Assembly: GCA_964462535.1 (NCBI GenBank)
Contig: CAYWXV010000058.1
Coordinates: forward strand, 1-16,461
Source of the DNA: CAYWXV01 sp964462535
GTDB taxonomy: Bacteria > Bacteroidota > Ignavibacteria > OLB7
Direction: 5' to 3'
DNA length: 16,461 nt
Shown here: positions 6,862-14,420 of the stretch, in pieces
How positions within the stretch are numbered: the stretch's first letter is position 1
How the letters are laid out: every line of letters begins with the position of its first letter
The notes under the pieces: model-generated
What the model saw: only the letters and a program-made list of their open reading frames with translations
The model's database searches: none
What the model was told of the DNA's origin: nothing
Program-made: the position numbers and the translations under genes

Positions 6862-8991
6862 TTATTTCCACTGAAGGACGACGATTGTGCTGTCATCATG
6901 CGGCGGCTCGCCACGTCGGAAAGTCTCGATCTCACCAAAGAGATGATCACGAATCGCTCTGGGGTCGAGGTTCTCTGCTGCCCCGCGTTCAACCGTCTCG
7001 AGAATTCTCTCGTAGCCGAACTCGTCCCCGTCGGGCGATCGCGCCTCAGGAATTCCGTCGCTCATGAAGATGACGTATTCCCCGCTCAGAAATTCTCGGT
7101 CCTCCACCTCAAGGTTTGCTTCAAACAATCGCGGGCGGGCAATTGCGAGACCGATTCCCTTTGGACGACTATAGCAACCCGTACCGCTCTGGATCAGAAG
7201 AGCGGGGCAGTGTCCCGCACGCGCTATCCGTAATCGTCTTCCCTCCTCGATGATCTGCGCGCACGTCATAGTGACGAACCAGCGCTGATCAATGCTGCCA
7301 TGGAGCGCGACGTTTGCGCGGGCAAGAAGTTCACCGGGTGTATGACACGTGCCGGACAGGGCCTGAACGATTCCCTTGATCACCCCCATGTAGAGAGCCG
7401 CGGAGGCACCCTTCCCGCTGACATCGGCCACGACCAGTCCGATGGTCTGATCGTCGAACGCAACGACGTCAAAGTAATCTCCCCCTACAATGCTCGCGGG
7501 GAGTGACTCCGCATACAATTCATAGAACGGACTTTGTGGCATCACGCGCGGAAGGAGACGTTGTTGCAGATCCTGCGCAATCAACATCTCCTGTTGCAAA
7601 CGCTCCTGCTCCATCGATCTCCGAATAAGGTCGGAGTGTTCAAGAGCCAGCGATACCTGATCTGCGAGAGCGGTCAGAACCGTCATGTCCTCACGGTCAA
7701 AACCGTGGACACGATCCTTGGCAAGGTAGAGTGCCCCAAGAAGCCGTTCGCCCAGAAGGAGTGGGGCGCCGGCTGCGGAGCGAAGGGGAGGTCCGCTGGA
7801 GCCGTTCCAGAAGACCCCGTTGATGCGGTCGACTACCTGAAGGCGCTGTTTCGCTACAACGGCCTCCCGCAAGGTGCCGCCGCCGGGAACGGGGGCATCC
7901 ATCACGCGTCGCGCGGTCGCAGGAGGGATTTGCTGCTCGGTTCCGTACTGGAACTCTATGCCGCCGATGCCCCTGTCATCGCCTATCTCAATCCATGCGC
8001 CATGCGCAGACGTTGCCTCGCGGGCAAGCGCAACCGCCGAATCCACCAGCTCTGCGGGGTCAAGCGACTGGGTGAGCAGCCGTGCAAGGGTCGCCATCCT
8101 GCTGACCTCGGCGTTCCGCCGGTCAATCGCTTCGGCTGTTGGCAGGGCGAACAGCGCCGTGACGAAGATAACCATGAACCAGAAGAGGAACGTCATTGCC
8201 CCCGCAAATGCCAGCAACGCATATCCGCCCCCATGCGAATAGAGCGGGGGGATCAATGCGGCCTGCTCAATCATGATCAGAAGGGCTGCCGCTGCGATGA
8301 AACCGACGGCCGCCACCCCCAGCAACCCCCATTTCTGTTTCTTCCGAAGGTTGATAATCCAGCCTATTCGGATGCCAAGAATGAACGCGAGGACGGCGCA
8401 GAGAATCGAGATGACGAGGGGTGCTTCAGGTATGGTGATCGAGCCGCCGGCCTCCATTTCGGTGGGGAGGAGTTGCGCAACAGCCAGGAGGCTGGCCATC
8501 GTCCAACCGTAAATGCGCGCCAGGACCGAAATGCGTCCCCTTTCGCGAAATCTGAGGATTGTGAGGAGGTTGTCGAGGGCCGCGGAAACGCCTACAAGCA
8601 CAACCAATCCAATCAGGCGGCCGGTAATGAGGCCCAGTACGTCGAGCGCCGGCGGCGTATCGCCGTACCCGTACAGGAGGGCGAGAACACCCGTTACGGC
8701 CACGGTGACAATGAAGATTACGGTCATCCTCAGCACCACGCCGAAGGCCGTCTGGCCGTCGTCCACCGGCTCTCGGCGTCCAATTCTGAGGGCCATCAAT
8801 AGGAGTGGAATCAACGGCAGGGCCAGCCGCAGGGGTGTCCAATCGCCGGCCACGAATCGCCAACGGGCGAAGGCGAGGTCATGGACCAGGAGAAGGAGCC
8901 AGGCAGCGAAAAGCGCGCCGTACACGAGCACTACGCCTGGACGGCGACGCGTTTGGCGTAGTTCGTCTGTGATATGTGCGGAAGGCCCCAT
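6862..8991 (-). CDS. Membrane-bound GAF-SpoIIE phosphatase (RsbU-like)
   Basis: 709 residues. The N-terminal half (about 18-285) has roughly eight hydrophobic helices. A GAF-like domain (about 300-450) and a helical linker follow, then a PP2C/SpoIIE Ser/Thr phosphatase (about 490-709). Phosphatase metal motifs are visible: GGDYFD (503-508), ADVSGKGASAAL (522-533), SDGIPEA (644-650) and DDSTIVV (699-705). In RsbU-type systems such proteins dephosphorylate the STAS partner, here the next gene. The transmembrane and GAF parts are presumably the sensor; the ligand is unknown. ATG 8991 is preferred; an upstream in-frame start at 9096 would put the divergent promoter region inside the gene. The gene is divergent from the zinc-ribbon gene. 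Confidence 0.9.
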   Translation of the reverse strand: MGPSAHITDELRQTRRRPGVVLVYGALFAAWLLLLVHDLAFARWRFVAGDWTPLRLALPLIPLLLMALRIGRREPVDDGQTAFGVVLRMTVIFIVTVAVTGVLALLYGYGDTPPALDVLGLITGRLIGLVVLVGVSAALDNLLTILRFRERGRISVLARIYGWTMASLLAVAQLLPTEMEAGGSITIPEAPLVISILCAVLAFILGIRIGWIINLRKKQKWGLLGVAAVGFIAAAALLIMIEQAALIPPLYSHGGGYALLAFAGAMTFLFWFMVIFVTALFALPTAEAIDRRNAEVSRMATLARLLTQSLDPAELVDSAVALAREATSAHGAWIEIGDDRGIGGIEFQYGTEQQIPPATARRVMDAPVPGGGTLREAVVAKQRLQVVDRINGVFWNGSSGPPLRSAAGAPLLLGERLLGALYLAKDRVHGFDREDMTVLTALADQVSLALEHSDLIRRSMEQERLQQEMLIAQDLQQRLLPRVMPQSPFYELYAESLPASIVGGDYFDVVAFDDQTIGLVVADVSGKGASAALYMGVIKGIVQALSGTCHTPGELLARANVALHGSIDQRWFVTMTCAQIIEEGRRLRIARAGHCPALLIQSGTGCYSRPKGIGLAIARPRLFEANLEVEDREFLSGEYVIFMSDGIPEARSPDGDEFGYERILETVERGAAENLDPRAIRDHLFGEIETFRRGEPPHDDSTIVVLQWK

Positions 8992-9031
8992 AGGCGGCGA
9001 AAATACAACCGTATCCCCCTTACAGCCCGCA

Positions 9032-9044
9032 ACATTGCGAATGT
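9032..9044. promoter_or_regulatory. Small inverted repeat in the divergent gap
   Basis: ACATT-gcg-AATGT is a perfect 5-bp inverted repeat in the 130-base gap between the divergent phosphatase and zinc-ribbon genes. Five-base arms can easily arise by chance, so operator status is speculative. Confidence 0.25.
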
Positions 9045-9063
9045 GGGCCGAAATGGTAAATTG
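9035..9063 (+). promoter_or_regulatory. Candidate promoter of the zinc-ribbon gene
   Basis: TTG (9035-9037), a 19-base gap, then TAAATTG (9057-9063) resembles the Bacteroidota promoter TTG-N19-TAnnTTTG, one base short in the second element. It points toward the gene starting at 9122. No other good match was seen in this gap. Confidence 0.35.
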
Positions 9064-9121
9064 ACTGACCGCCCTGGCGCCTATGCCGCCACCCATCAGG
9101 AATAGCAGGAGAATTCATCAC

Positions 9122-9514
9122 ATGGCGCGTGCGAAACAGTCGAAGTACATCACCCTGTCCAATATCTGCGAACTCTGCTCGAAGCCGACCAAGTTCGAAC
9201 TTCTGGGAGACGCGCTGGGACAGGAGGAGGGGAAGAAGTGGGCCAGATGCTCGAAGTGCCACCACACCATGATGATCGATATGAACCTGGTGGAGGGGGA
9301 GCGTCGTGCAGCCCGTGAAGTCAATGTGTCGCTCGAGGATTGCATTCCATATTCCCCGAAGAGCATTTACACGGTCGGTGACGCCATCTATCACAAGACG
9401 TGGGACGACGTTGGAACCGTGGTGTCGAAGGAGATGACGTCCAGTGGTGGACAGGCGATCGTTGTCGCGTTCAGCAAAATCGGCGAAAAACGACTGGTCG
9501 AGAACCTGGTCTAG
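9122..9514 (+). CDS. Zinc-ribbon plus Tudor/CarD-like small protein
   Basis: 130 residues. The N-terminal zinc ribbon has four Cys in two C-x-x-C pairs (C16/C19 and C43/C46). The C-terminal part (79-130) runs YSPKSIYTVGDAIYHKTWDDVGTVVSKE and ends AIVVAFSKIGEKRLVENLV. That is the V-G-D-x-(V/I)-x-H-x-x-W/F-x-x-G-x-V pattern of small Tudor/CarD-like barrels such as those in CarD N-termini and UvrD C-termini. The combination suggests binding to nucleic acid, RNA polymerase or the ribosome, but the function is not established. A clear SD AGGAGA (9107-9112) lies 9 bases before the ATG, unusual here. It precedes rpsU by 146 bases. Confidence 0.75.
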   Translation: MARAKQSKYITLSNICELCSKPTKFELLGDALGQEEGKKWARCSKCHHTMMIDMNLVEGERRAAREVNVSLEDCIPYSPKSIYTVGDAIYHKTWDDVGTVVSKEMTSSGGQAIVVAFSKIGEKRLVENLV

Positions 9515-9571
9515 GCCTCTTGCCGGGACCGGGAACGACTCTCGAACACTCGGCGCGAAGCGTCGGATGCG

Positions 9572-9602
9572 TTAGAACAACAAAGAAATTTCAATAGAAT
9601 TG
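9572..9602 (+). promoter_or_regulatory. Candidate rpsU promoter
   Basis: TTA (9572-9574), 20 bases, then TAGAATTG (9595-9602) approximates the Bacteroidota -33/-7 elements. It lies in a locally A/T-rich stretch within an otherwise GC-rich region. It would give a leader of about 55 bases. Confidence 0.35.
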
Positions 9603-9643
9603 GCGAAGCAGTCGCCCAGCGGGCCTCGAGCCCAGCAACCAGG

Positions 9644-9655
9644 AAGGAGGTGATC
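9644..9655 (+). promoter_or_regulatory. Extended Shine-Dalgarno of rpsU
   Basis: AAGGAGGTGATC is complementary over 12 bases to the conserved 16S rRNA 3' tail (GATCACCTCCTT). The AGGAGG core ends 10 bases before the GTG at 9661 and decides that start. Most other starts here show no SD. Confidence 0.9.
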
Positions 9656-9660
9656 AATAC

Positions 9661-9855
9661 GTGATCGGAGTCACAGTTCAGGAAAGCGAATCGATTGATC
9701 GCGCGCTCCGTCGCTTCAAGAAGAAGTACGAGCGCGCCGGCGTTCTGAAGGAGTTCAAGCGTCGTACGTCCTACACGAAGCCATCGATTTCCAATCGAAT
9801 GGCCCGTTTGAAGGCGATCCGTCGGCAGTACCGCATCTCCAAGGAGATGCAGTAG
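9661..9855 (+). CDS. rpsU: 30S ribosomal protein bS21
   Basis: 64 residues with the bS21 core SIDRALRRFKKKYERAGVLKEFKRR (11-35) and a basic C-terminal tail. bS21 is a small-subunit protein near the anti-SD region of 16S rRNA; in Bacteroidota structures it helps sequester the anti-SD together with bS18 and bS6. The start is GTG at 9661, fixed by the SD 10 bases upstream. The very long anti-SD complement, against a background of SD-less genes, fits the autoregulation proposed for rpsU in Flavobacterium. It is followed by a strong intrinsic terminator. Confidence 0.97.
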   Translation: MIGVTVQESESIDRALRRFKKKYERAGVLKEFKRRTSYTKPSISNRMARLKAIRRQYRISKEMQ

Positions 9856-9928
9856 AAGAACTCGGAGCGTCGAGGTTTCCACCACATGACCAGGAGGCCT
9901 CCATGACAGCGTTTCTGCTGAATCCGTA

Positions 9929-9965
9929 GACACCGATCTGATATCCCAGGTCGGTGTCTTTTTTT
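9929..9965 (+). terminator. Strong intrinsic terminator after rpsU
   Basis: A 12-bp stem (9929-9940 with 9947-9958, one G-T wobble) with a 6-base loop is followed by seven Ts (9959-9965). Stem and T run together give a textbook Rho-independent terminator for rpsU. Confidence 0.93.
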
Positions 9966-10257
9966 GTGCTCTGACGGTTTGCCAGGGCGCCCAGCAGCCA
10001 CACGGGTCGATGCCGATACGCACGTCGATGATGGACTCCGTGCTTAAGGCGAAGGTCCAGTTGTCGTCCGAGCGTCGACCCGGACCACGGCGGACCGCGC
10101 ATCGTTCGGTGACGAACGGTCCGAGCCGTGCACGTTCGACGGTGACGCACTTCCGACAACACGCACCTCCGACTTTCTACTTCCATTCATTCTGCTATCT
10201 TCGCCAGTCCCGACAGCCCCGAGCGTTCATTAGAACCTTCTGGAGGACGACAGTACG
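9966..10257. other. Intergenic gap with a candidate promoter
   Basis: I see no gene supported on either strand; open frames here look like shadows with poor composition. A candidate promoter is TTT (10174-10176), 19 bases, TATCTTCG (10196-10203), close to TTG-N19-TAnnTTTG. It would start transcription near 10210 toward the frame at 10258. A small hairpin CGTTCG-gtga-CGAACG sits at 10103-10118; its meaning is unknown. Confidence 0.4.
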
Positions 10258-10572
10258 ATGGTGCCCGACAGGATTCTCGCCACAAACGGCCCCTCCACGC
10301 CCGAGGTGGACCGTCAGGTACTGAAGGGGAAGGGACTCCTGAATCTCTGTCTCGAGCGTGGTAGCACGCTCTCGATGAAAGGGTTCCTTGATTGCCAGGT
10401 GGAGAGGGGGCGACCCTACCTTCCGGTGGTGGAACAAATGGCTCAACATTTCCAGACTGAACTTGCCCGGGCCGATCGTAAAGATCGCCGCGCGCTGCTA
10501 CTAGATCTACAGGACTATGTGGCGCGACAGCTGCGCGCCCTTCCGACGGCTGAGCAACCCGGAGGCTGGTAA
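10258..10572 (+). CDS. 104-residue protein upstream of leuS, possible leader
   Basis: A 104-residue frame with GC-rich third positions, no recognised domain and no clear SD. It is rich in Leu (16 of 104) and charged residues, and looks helical in its second half (ELARADRKDRRALLLDLQDYVARQLRAL). A cluster of Leu codons CTG-CTA-CTA-GAT-CTA lies at 10495-10509. CTA is otherwise uncommon here (none among about 60 Leu codons I read in leuS). The frame ends 33 bases before a terminator hairpin that is itself about 10 bases before leuS. It could be an ordinary small protein or a regulatory leader; I cannot tell. Confidence 0.55.
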   Translation: MVPDRILATNGPSTPEVDRQVLKGKGLLNLCLERGSTLSMKGFLDCQVERGRPYLPVVEQMAQHFQTELARADRKDRRALLLDLQDYVARQLRALPTAEQPGGW

Positions 10573-10650
10573 AGAGAACTTCCCAGGTCGTTGCAACCAG
10601 ATGAAGCGGCGCCGCAGCAACATACCAGTAGCTGCGGCGCCGCCATTTTT
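10498..10650 (+). promoter_or_regulatory. Candidate leucine attenuator before leuS
   Basis: Leu codons CTA, CTA and CTA (10498-10509) precede GCTGCGCGCC (10530-10539). That segment can pair with arm 1 of the downstream terminator (10608-10618; 10 bp, one bulged C at 10612), excluding the terminator hairpin. A ribosome stalled at the CTA codons would leave the segment free. This is an inferred attenuation layout, not a demonstrated one. Confidence 0.4.
10606..10650 (+). terminator. Terminator hairpin just before leuS
   Basis: A perfect 13-bp stem (10606-10618 with 10631-10643) with a 12-base loop is followed by CA and five Ts (10646-10650). It is a strong intrinsic terminator 10 bases before the leuS ATG, leaving no room for a promoter between it and leuS. 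leuS is therefore probably transcribed by readthrough or from a promoter inside the upstream frame. Confidence 0.8.
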
Positions 10651-10660
10651 CACACATACT

Positions 10661-13270
10661 ATGGCCTACCCATTCACGGACATCGAAGCGCGATGGCAGC
10701 GCTTCTGGAAAGAGAACGGGACGTTCGTCATCGATACGTCCGACACCACACGCCCGCGCTACTACGTCCTGGGCATGTTCCCCTATCCCTCGGGGGAGGG
10801 TCTCCACATCGGGCATCCCGAGAGCTACACCGCAACCGATATCGTCGGACGGTACTATCGGCATCGTGGCTATAACGTCCTGAACCCTATGGGTTGGGAC
10901 GCCTACGGTCTTCCCGCCGAGCAGTACGCCATGAAGACGAACATCCATCCCAGCGTTACGACTCAGCGAAATACGGAGACGTTCCGGCGGCAGCTCGAGT
11001 CGCTCGGAATCGCGTACGACTGGTCGCGCGAGGTTAACAGCACTGATCCGGGCTACTACCGATGGACACAGTGGATCTTCCTGAAGATCTATAACGCCTG
11101 GTTCGATCGTCGTGTCGAACGTGCCCGCACCATCGATACCCTTGTCGCCGAGCTGGAGCAGAACGGGACGTCCGATCTGATCCTTCCGCGATCGCACGGC
11201 CGCGAACCACGCCCGATAACGGCGGCAGAATGGACCGCCATGAGCGCCCTGGAGAGGCAGAGCTATCTGACCGATTTCCGACTGGTCTACGAATCGGAGT
11301 TCCCAGTCAACTGGTGCGAGGGACTCGGGTCGGTCCTGGCCGATGAAGAAGTGGACGAGTGGACCGAGAAGGGCTTCACTGTCACGCGGAGACCGATGCG
11401 TCAGTGGATGATGCGGATCACCGACTACGCGGATCGACTCCTCCAGGGACATGAGCTGATCGACTGGCCCGCCTCCACCATCACGATGCAGCGTGAGTGG
11501 ATCGGTCGCTCGACAGGGGCTGAACTGATCTTCGACACGGAGGTCAATGAACCGATTCGGGTTTTCACGACACGCCCGGACACGCTGTTCGGAGTCACCT
11601 TCGTGACGCTCGCGCCCGAGCATCCTTTGGTTGATCGGTTGACCATGGACGGTCAGCGAGCCGCGGTCGAGGACTATCGCCGCGCGACGACATTGAAGAG
11701 CGATCTGGACCGTCAGATGGCGACAGAGAAAACAGGTGTCTTTACTGGTGGCTATGCAACCAATCCGGCTACCGGTGAGCGGGTACCGGTCTGGATCGGC
11801 GATTATGTCCTCGCCACCTATGGAACGGGAGCGGTCATGGGAGTGCCGGCTCACGACGAACGTGACTTCGCCTTCGCCGCATCATTCGGTCTGCCGGTCG
11901 TGCCGGTGATCGAACCTCCGGTCGATCATCCCGATCATGACGTCGTAATGAGAGGGGAGGCGTGCTACACTGGAGCCGGCACGATGCGGAACTCCAGCGC
12001 GTGCGAAGGCCTGGATTCAGAAACGGGAAAGAAGCGTGTGGTGGAAGTCCTTGGGGATCACGCCCGCGCCACGATCCAGTACCGTCTGCGAGACTGGCTC
12101 TTCAGTCGGCAACGTTATTGGGGCGAGCCGATCCCGATCGTCCGATACGAGAACGGCATCGTCGAACCATTGGACGAGAGCGAACTTCCACTGACGCTCC
12201 CCGATCTGGCCGAGTTCAAACCCTCCGGGTCGACGGAGTCACCGCTTGCTCTGGCGACCGACTGGCTGGAGGTAACGCATCCGGTGCATGGTCGGGGGAG
12301 GCGTGAGACGAATACGATGCCTCAGTGGGCAGGATCGAGCTGGTACTACATCCGGTACCTCGATCCGCACAACACCGGGGCGATGGTAGATCCCGAGATC
12401 GCCCGACACTGGCTCCCCGTCGATCTCTACATCGGCGGGGCCGAGCACGCGGTCACTCATCTTCTCTACTCACGCTTCTGGCACAAGGTCCTCCACGATC
12501 TGGGGTACGTCGGCAGTCAGGAGCCATTCCAGAAGATGATCCATCAAGGGTTGATCCTTGCCGAGGACGGGGCAAAGATGTCGAAGTCGAGCGGCACGGT
12601 GGTCAATCCTGATGGCGTCGTTGCGGAGTACGGAGCCGACACGCTCCGGCTCTTCGAGATGTTCATGGGTCCTCTGGAGATGGCGAAGCCCTGGTCATCG
12701 AAGGGGATCGAAGGGGTTCACCGATTCCTCAACCGTGCATGGCGCATGTGTTTCGGTGACGAGGAGGCGGGAACTGCGGCGACTATTGTCGATCGCGCGA
12801 TGACCACCGATGAGGAGCGAGTCCTTCACGCCACCATCAAGAAGGTGACCGAGGATATCGAGGGGCTCCGTTTCAATACCGCGATTTCTCAGCTCATGAT
12901 CTTCGTCAACGAGTTCACGAAGATTGAGCAGAAACCACGACAGGCGATGGAGATCTTTACCGTCCTCCTCTCGCCGTTCGCACCACATATCGCCGAGGAG
13001 ATCTGGTCGAGGACCGGGCACGAGGGGACGATCGCGAACGCCTCGTGGCCGGCGTTTGACCCGGCGAAGACTGTCGTTGACTCCGTAGAGGTGGTCCTCC
13101 AGGTGAACAGCAAGATCAGGGCGAAGATCCAGGTGCCCGTAGACACTGCAGTAGGTGAGCTGGAGAAAATGGCCATGGAAGCCGAAGGTGTGAAGGGGGC
13201 GATCGAGGGGAAGACGGTGCGGAAGGTGATCGCCGTGCCGAACAAGCTGGTCAACCTGATCGTCGGGTAA
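10661..13270 (+). CDS. leuS: Leucyl-tRNA synthetase
   Basis: 869 residues, a class Ia aminoacyl-tRNA synthetase that charges tRNA(Leu) with leucine. The HIGH motif (GEGLHIGH, 45-52), the editing-site TTRPDTLFGVTF (303-314), AHDERD (397-402) and KMSKS (639-643) are all present. The C-terminal VVLQVNSKIRAKIQV module runs near 811-825. The connective region around 150-220, ending VNWCEGLGSVLADEEV, resembles Bacteroidota-type LeuRS rather than the E. coli form. The ATG at 10661 (MAYPFTDIEARW) matches the family N-terminus; in-frame codons upstream run through the terminator hairpin and are not coding. No SD is seen. Expression may be controlled by the leader described above. An intrinsic terminator follows. 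Confidence 0.97.
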   Translation: MAYPFTDIEARWQRFWKENGTFVIDTSDTTRPRYYVLGMFPYPSGEGLHIGHPESYTATDIVGRYYRHRGYNVLNPMGWDAYGLPAEQYAMKTNIHPSVTTQRNTETFRRQLESLGIAYDWSREVNSTDPGYYRWTQWIFLKIYNAWFDRRVERARTIDTLVAELEQNGTSDLILPRSHGREPRPITAAEWTAMSALERQSYLTDFRLVYESEFPVNWCEGLGSVLADEEVDEWTEKGFTVTRRPMRQWMMRITDYADRLLQGHELIDWPASTITMQREWIGRSTGAELIFDTEVNEPIRVFTTRPDTLFGVTFVTLAPEHPLVDRLTMDGQRAAVEDYRRATTLKSDLDRQMATEKTGVFTGGYATNPATGERVPVWIGDYVLATYGTGAVMGVPAHDERDFAFAASFGLPVVPVIEPPVDHPDHDVVMRGEACYTGAGTMRNSSACEGLDSETGKKRVVEVLGDHARATIQYRLRDWLFSRQRYWGEPIPIVRYENGIVEPLDESELPLTLPDLAEFKPSGSTESPLALATDWLEVTHPVHGRGRRETNTMPQWAGSSWYYIRYLDPHNTGAMVDPEIARHWLPVDLYIGGAEHAVTHLLYSRFWHKVLHDLGYVGSQEPFQKMIHQGLILAEDGAKMSKSSGTVVNPDGVVAEYGADTLRLFEMFMGPLEMAKPWSSKGIEGVHRFLNRAWRMCFGDEEAGTAATIVDRAMTTDEERVLHATIKKVTEDIEGLRFNTAISQLMIFVNEFTKIEQKPRQAMEIFTVLLSPFAPHIAEEIWSRTGHEGTIANASWPAFDPAKTVVDSVEVVLQVNSKIRAKIQVPVDTAVGELEKMAMEAEGVKGAIEGKTVRKVIAVPNKLVNLIVG

Positions 13271-13275
13271 ATTCG

Positions 13276-13301
13276 GGGGGGTGAATCTTTTCACCCCCTT
13301 T
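13276..13301 (+). terminator. Terminator after leuS
   Basis: GGGGGTGAA-tctt-TTCACCCCC (13277-13298) gives a 9-bp stem with a 4-base loop followed by a short T run, six bases after the leuS stop. A possible outer pair TTCGGG/CCCGAA (13272-13277 with 13302-13307) overlaps it. Confidence 0.75.
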
Positions 13302-13388
13302 CCCGAAAGCGCGTGGAACGTCCCGGAACGTAGCTCCGGCGCCACGCAACCATCAGGGCCAAACTGGCTCATTCCGAAACGGAACATC

Positions 13389-14420
13389 ATGGACGATACA
13401 ACAAACGTCAAGCGGATCAAGATTCGTTTTCCTGAAATCAGCTCGAAGTCGTGGGAGCATCCTGCAGATCGCGCCGCACTTACCGCTCTTAACAAGGTCC
13501 CGGGGCTGGATACCCTCCTCAGGAAACTCGTTGGCGCAACAACAGAGCGCTCTCTTCGGCTTATCACGCTTGCATCGGCGGTTCGCGTCGGAACAAACCA
13601 GTTCCCCCGCGTTCACAGACTCCATCTTGAAGCCTGCAATATCCTGGATGTCCAGACGCCCCCCGAACTTTATGTCACACAGACTCCTTTCCTGAATGCC
13701 CGCGCCGTTGGGGTCGATCATCCGTTCATCGTCCTCAATTCGTCGATGGTGGAGAGCTTCTCCGAGGAGGAGTTGCTGACGGTCATTGGTCACGAGCTGG
13801 GACATTGCCTGAGCGGTCATGTACTTTACAAGACCCTTCTCGCCATGCTTATCAAGTTCATGTCGCTCGCGATGAGCGTTCCGCTTGGGGGTGCATCGAT
13901 CCTGGCGATAATCATTGCGTTGCGGGAGTGGGACCGCAAGAGCGAGCTGAGCGCGGACCGGGCGGGACTCCTTGTCTCGCAGGATCCGAACACCTGTTAT
14001 CAGATGGAGATGAAGCTGGCCGGTGGCTCACGGATCGGCGAGATGGATATCAATGAGTTCTTCATACAGGCCGCGGAGTATGAGGGGTCCGGCAATATTC
14101 TCGATAGTGTCTACAAGCTCCTGAATCTGATGGGGCAGACGCATCCGTTCCCGGTCCTTCGACTTGCAGAACTCAAGAACTGGGTCGATTCAGGCATGTA
14201 CCAGCGAATCCTCGACGGCGACTACATTCGTCGATCGCAAGAAGATGACGATGACGTGTTGAAGAACTTCCGCGACGCCGCGAACAAGTACCGTGAGGAC
14301 TTCAACACCTCGCGAGATCCGCTTGCCGAGTCGCTTCGCACCGCATCGGACGCCGCGGAGACCGTCAAGAACCGCGCACGCGACATCTTCGAAGCGATCT
14401 TTGGAAAGGAAGAGAAGTAG
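13389..14420 (+). CDS. M48-family zinc metallopeptidase
   Basis: 343 residues. HELGH (135-139) is the zinc-binding and catalytic motif, and the third ligand is probably Glu186 in KSELSADRAG, the E-x-x-x-D pattern of M48 peptidases. A hydrophobic stretch at about 148-178 lies between them and may be a membrane segment or membrane-associated helix; there is no signal peptide. The C-terminal 60 residues are acidic and helical. Known relatives such as HtpX act on misfolded membrane proteins, but this protein has fewer membrane segments and its substrates are unknown. The ATG at 13389 (MDDTTNVKRIK) is chosen; a GTG at 13281 would begin inside the leuS terminator. A TTCCG-aaa-CGGAA repeat lies just before the start. 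Confidence 0.88.
   Translation: MDDTTNVKRIKIRFPEISSKSWEHPADRAALTALNKVPGLDTLLRKLVGATTERSLRLITLASAVRVGTNQFPRVHRLHLEACNILDVQTPPELYVTQTPFLNARAVGVDHPFIVLNSSMVESFSEEELLTVIGHELGHCLSGHVLYKTLLAMLIKFMSLAMSVPLGGASILAIIIALREWDRKSELSADRAGLLVSQDPNTCYQMEMKLAGGSRIGEMDINEFFIQAAEYEGSGNILDSVYKLLNLMGQTHPFPVLRLAELKNWVDSGMYQRILDGDYIRRSQEDDDDVLKNFRDAANKYREDFNTSRDPLAESLRTASDAAETVKNRARDIFEAIFGKEEK

Noticed and set aside
7534..8802. Plus-strand open frame (422 codons) opposite the SpoIIE phosphatase
   Set aside because: Shadow of a real gene; the translation is low-complexity and Arg/His-rich with no family features.
10103..10118. Hairpin CGTTCG-gtga-CGAACG as an RNA gene or terminator
   Set aside because: No T run and no RNA family features; probably chance in GC-rich DNA.
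10010..10324. Plus-strand frame overlapping the start of the 104-codon gene
   Set aside because: Arg/His/Pro-rich with no motif, and it overlaps the better-supported frame at 10258.
10187..11854. Long minus-strand open frame (555 codons) opposite leuS
   Set aside because: It is antisense to the well-identified leuS gene and has no recognisable domains; long antisense frames are common in GC-rich genes.
13372..13384. TTCCG-aaa-CGGAA inverted repeat before the M48 peptidase as an operator
   Set aside because: Arms of only 5 bases, too likely by chance to call a site.
12695..13567. Minus-strand open frame (290 codons) over the end of leuS
   Set aside because: It crosses the leuS terminator and shows no domain; antisense artefact.
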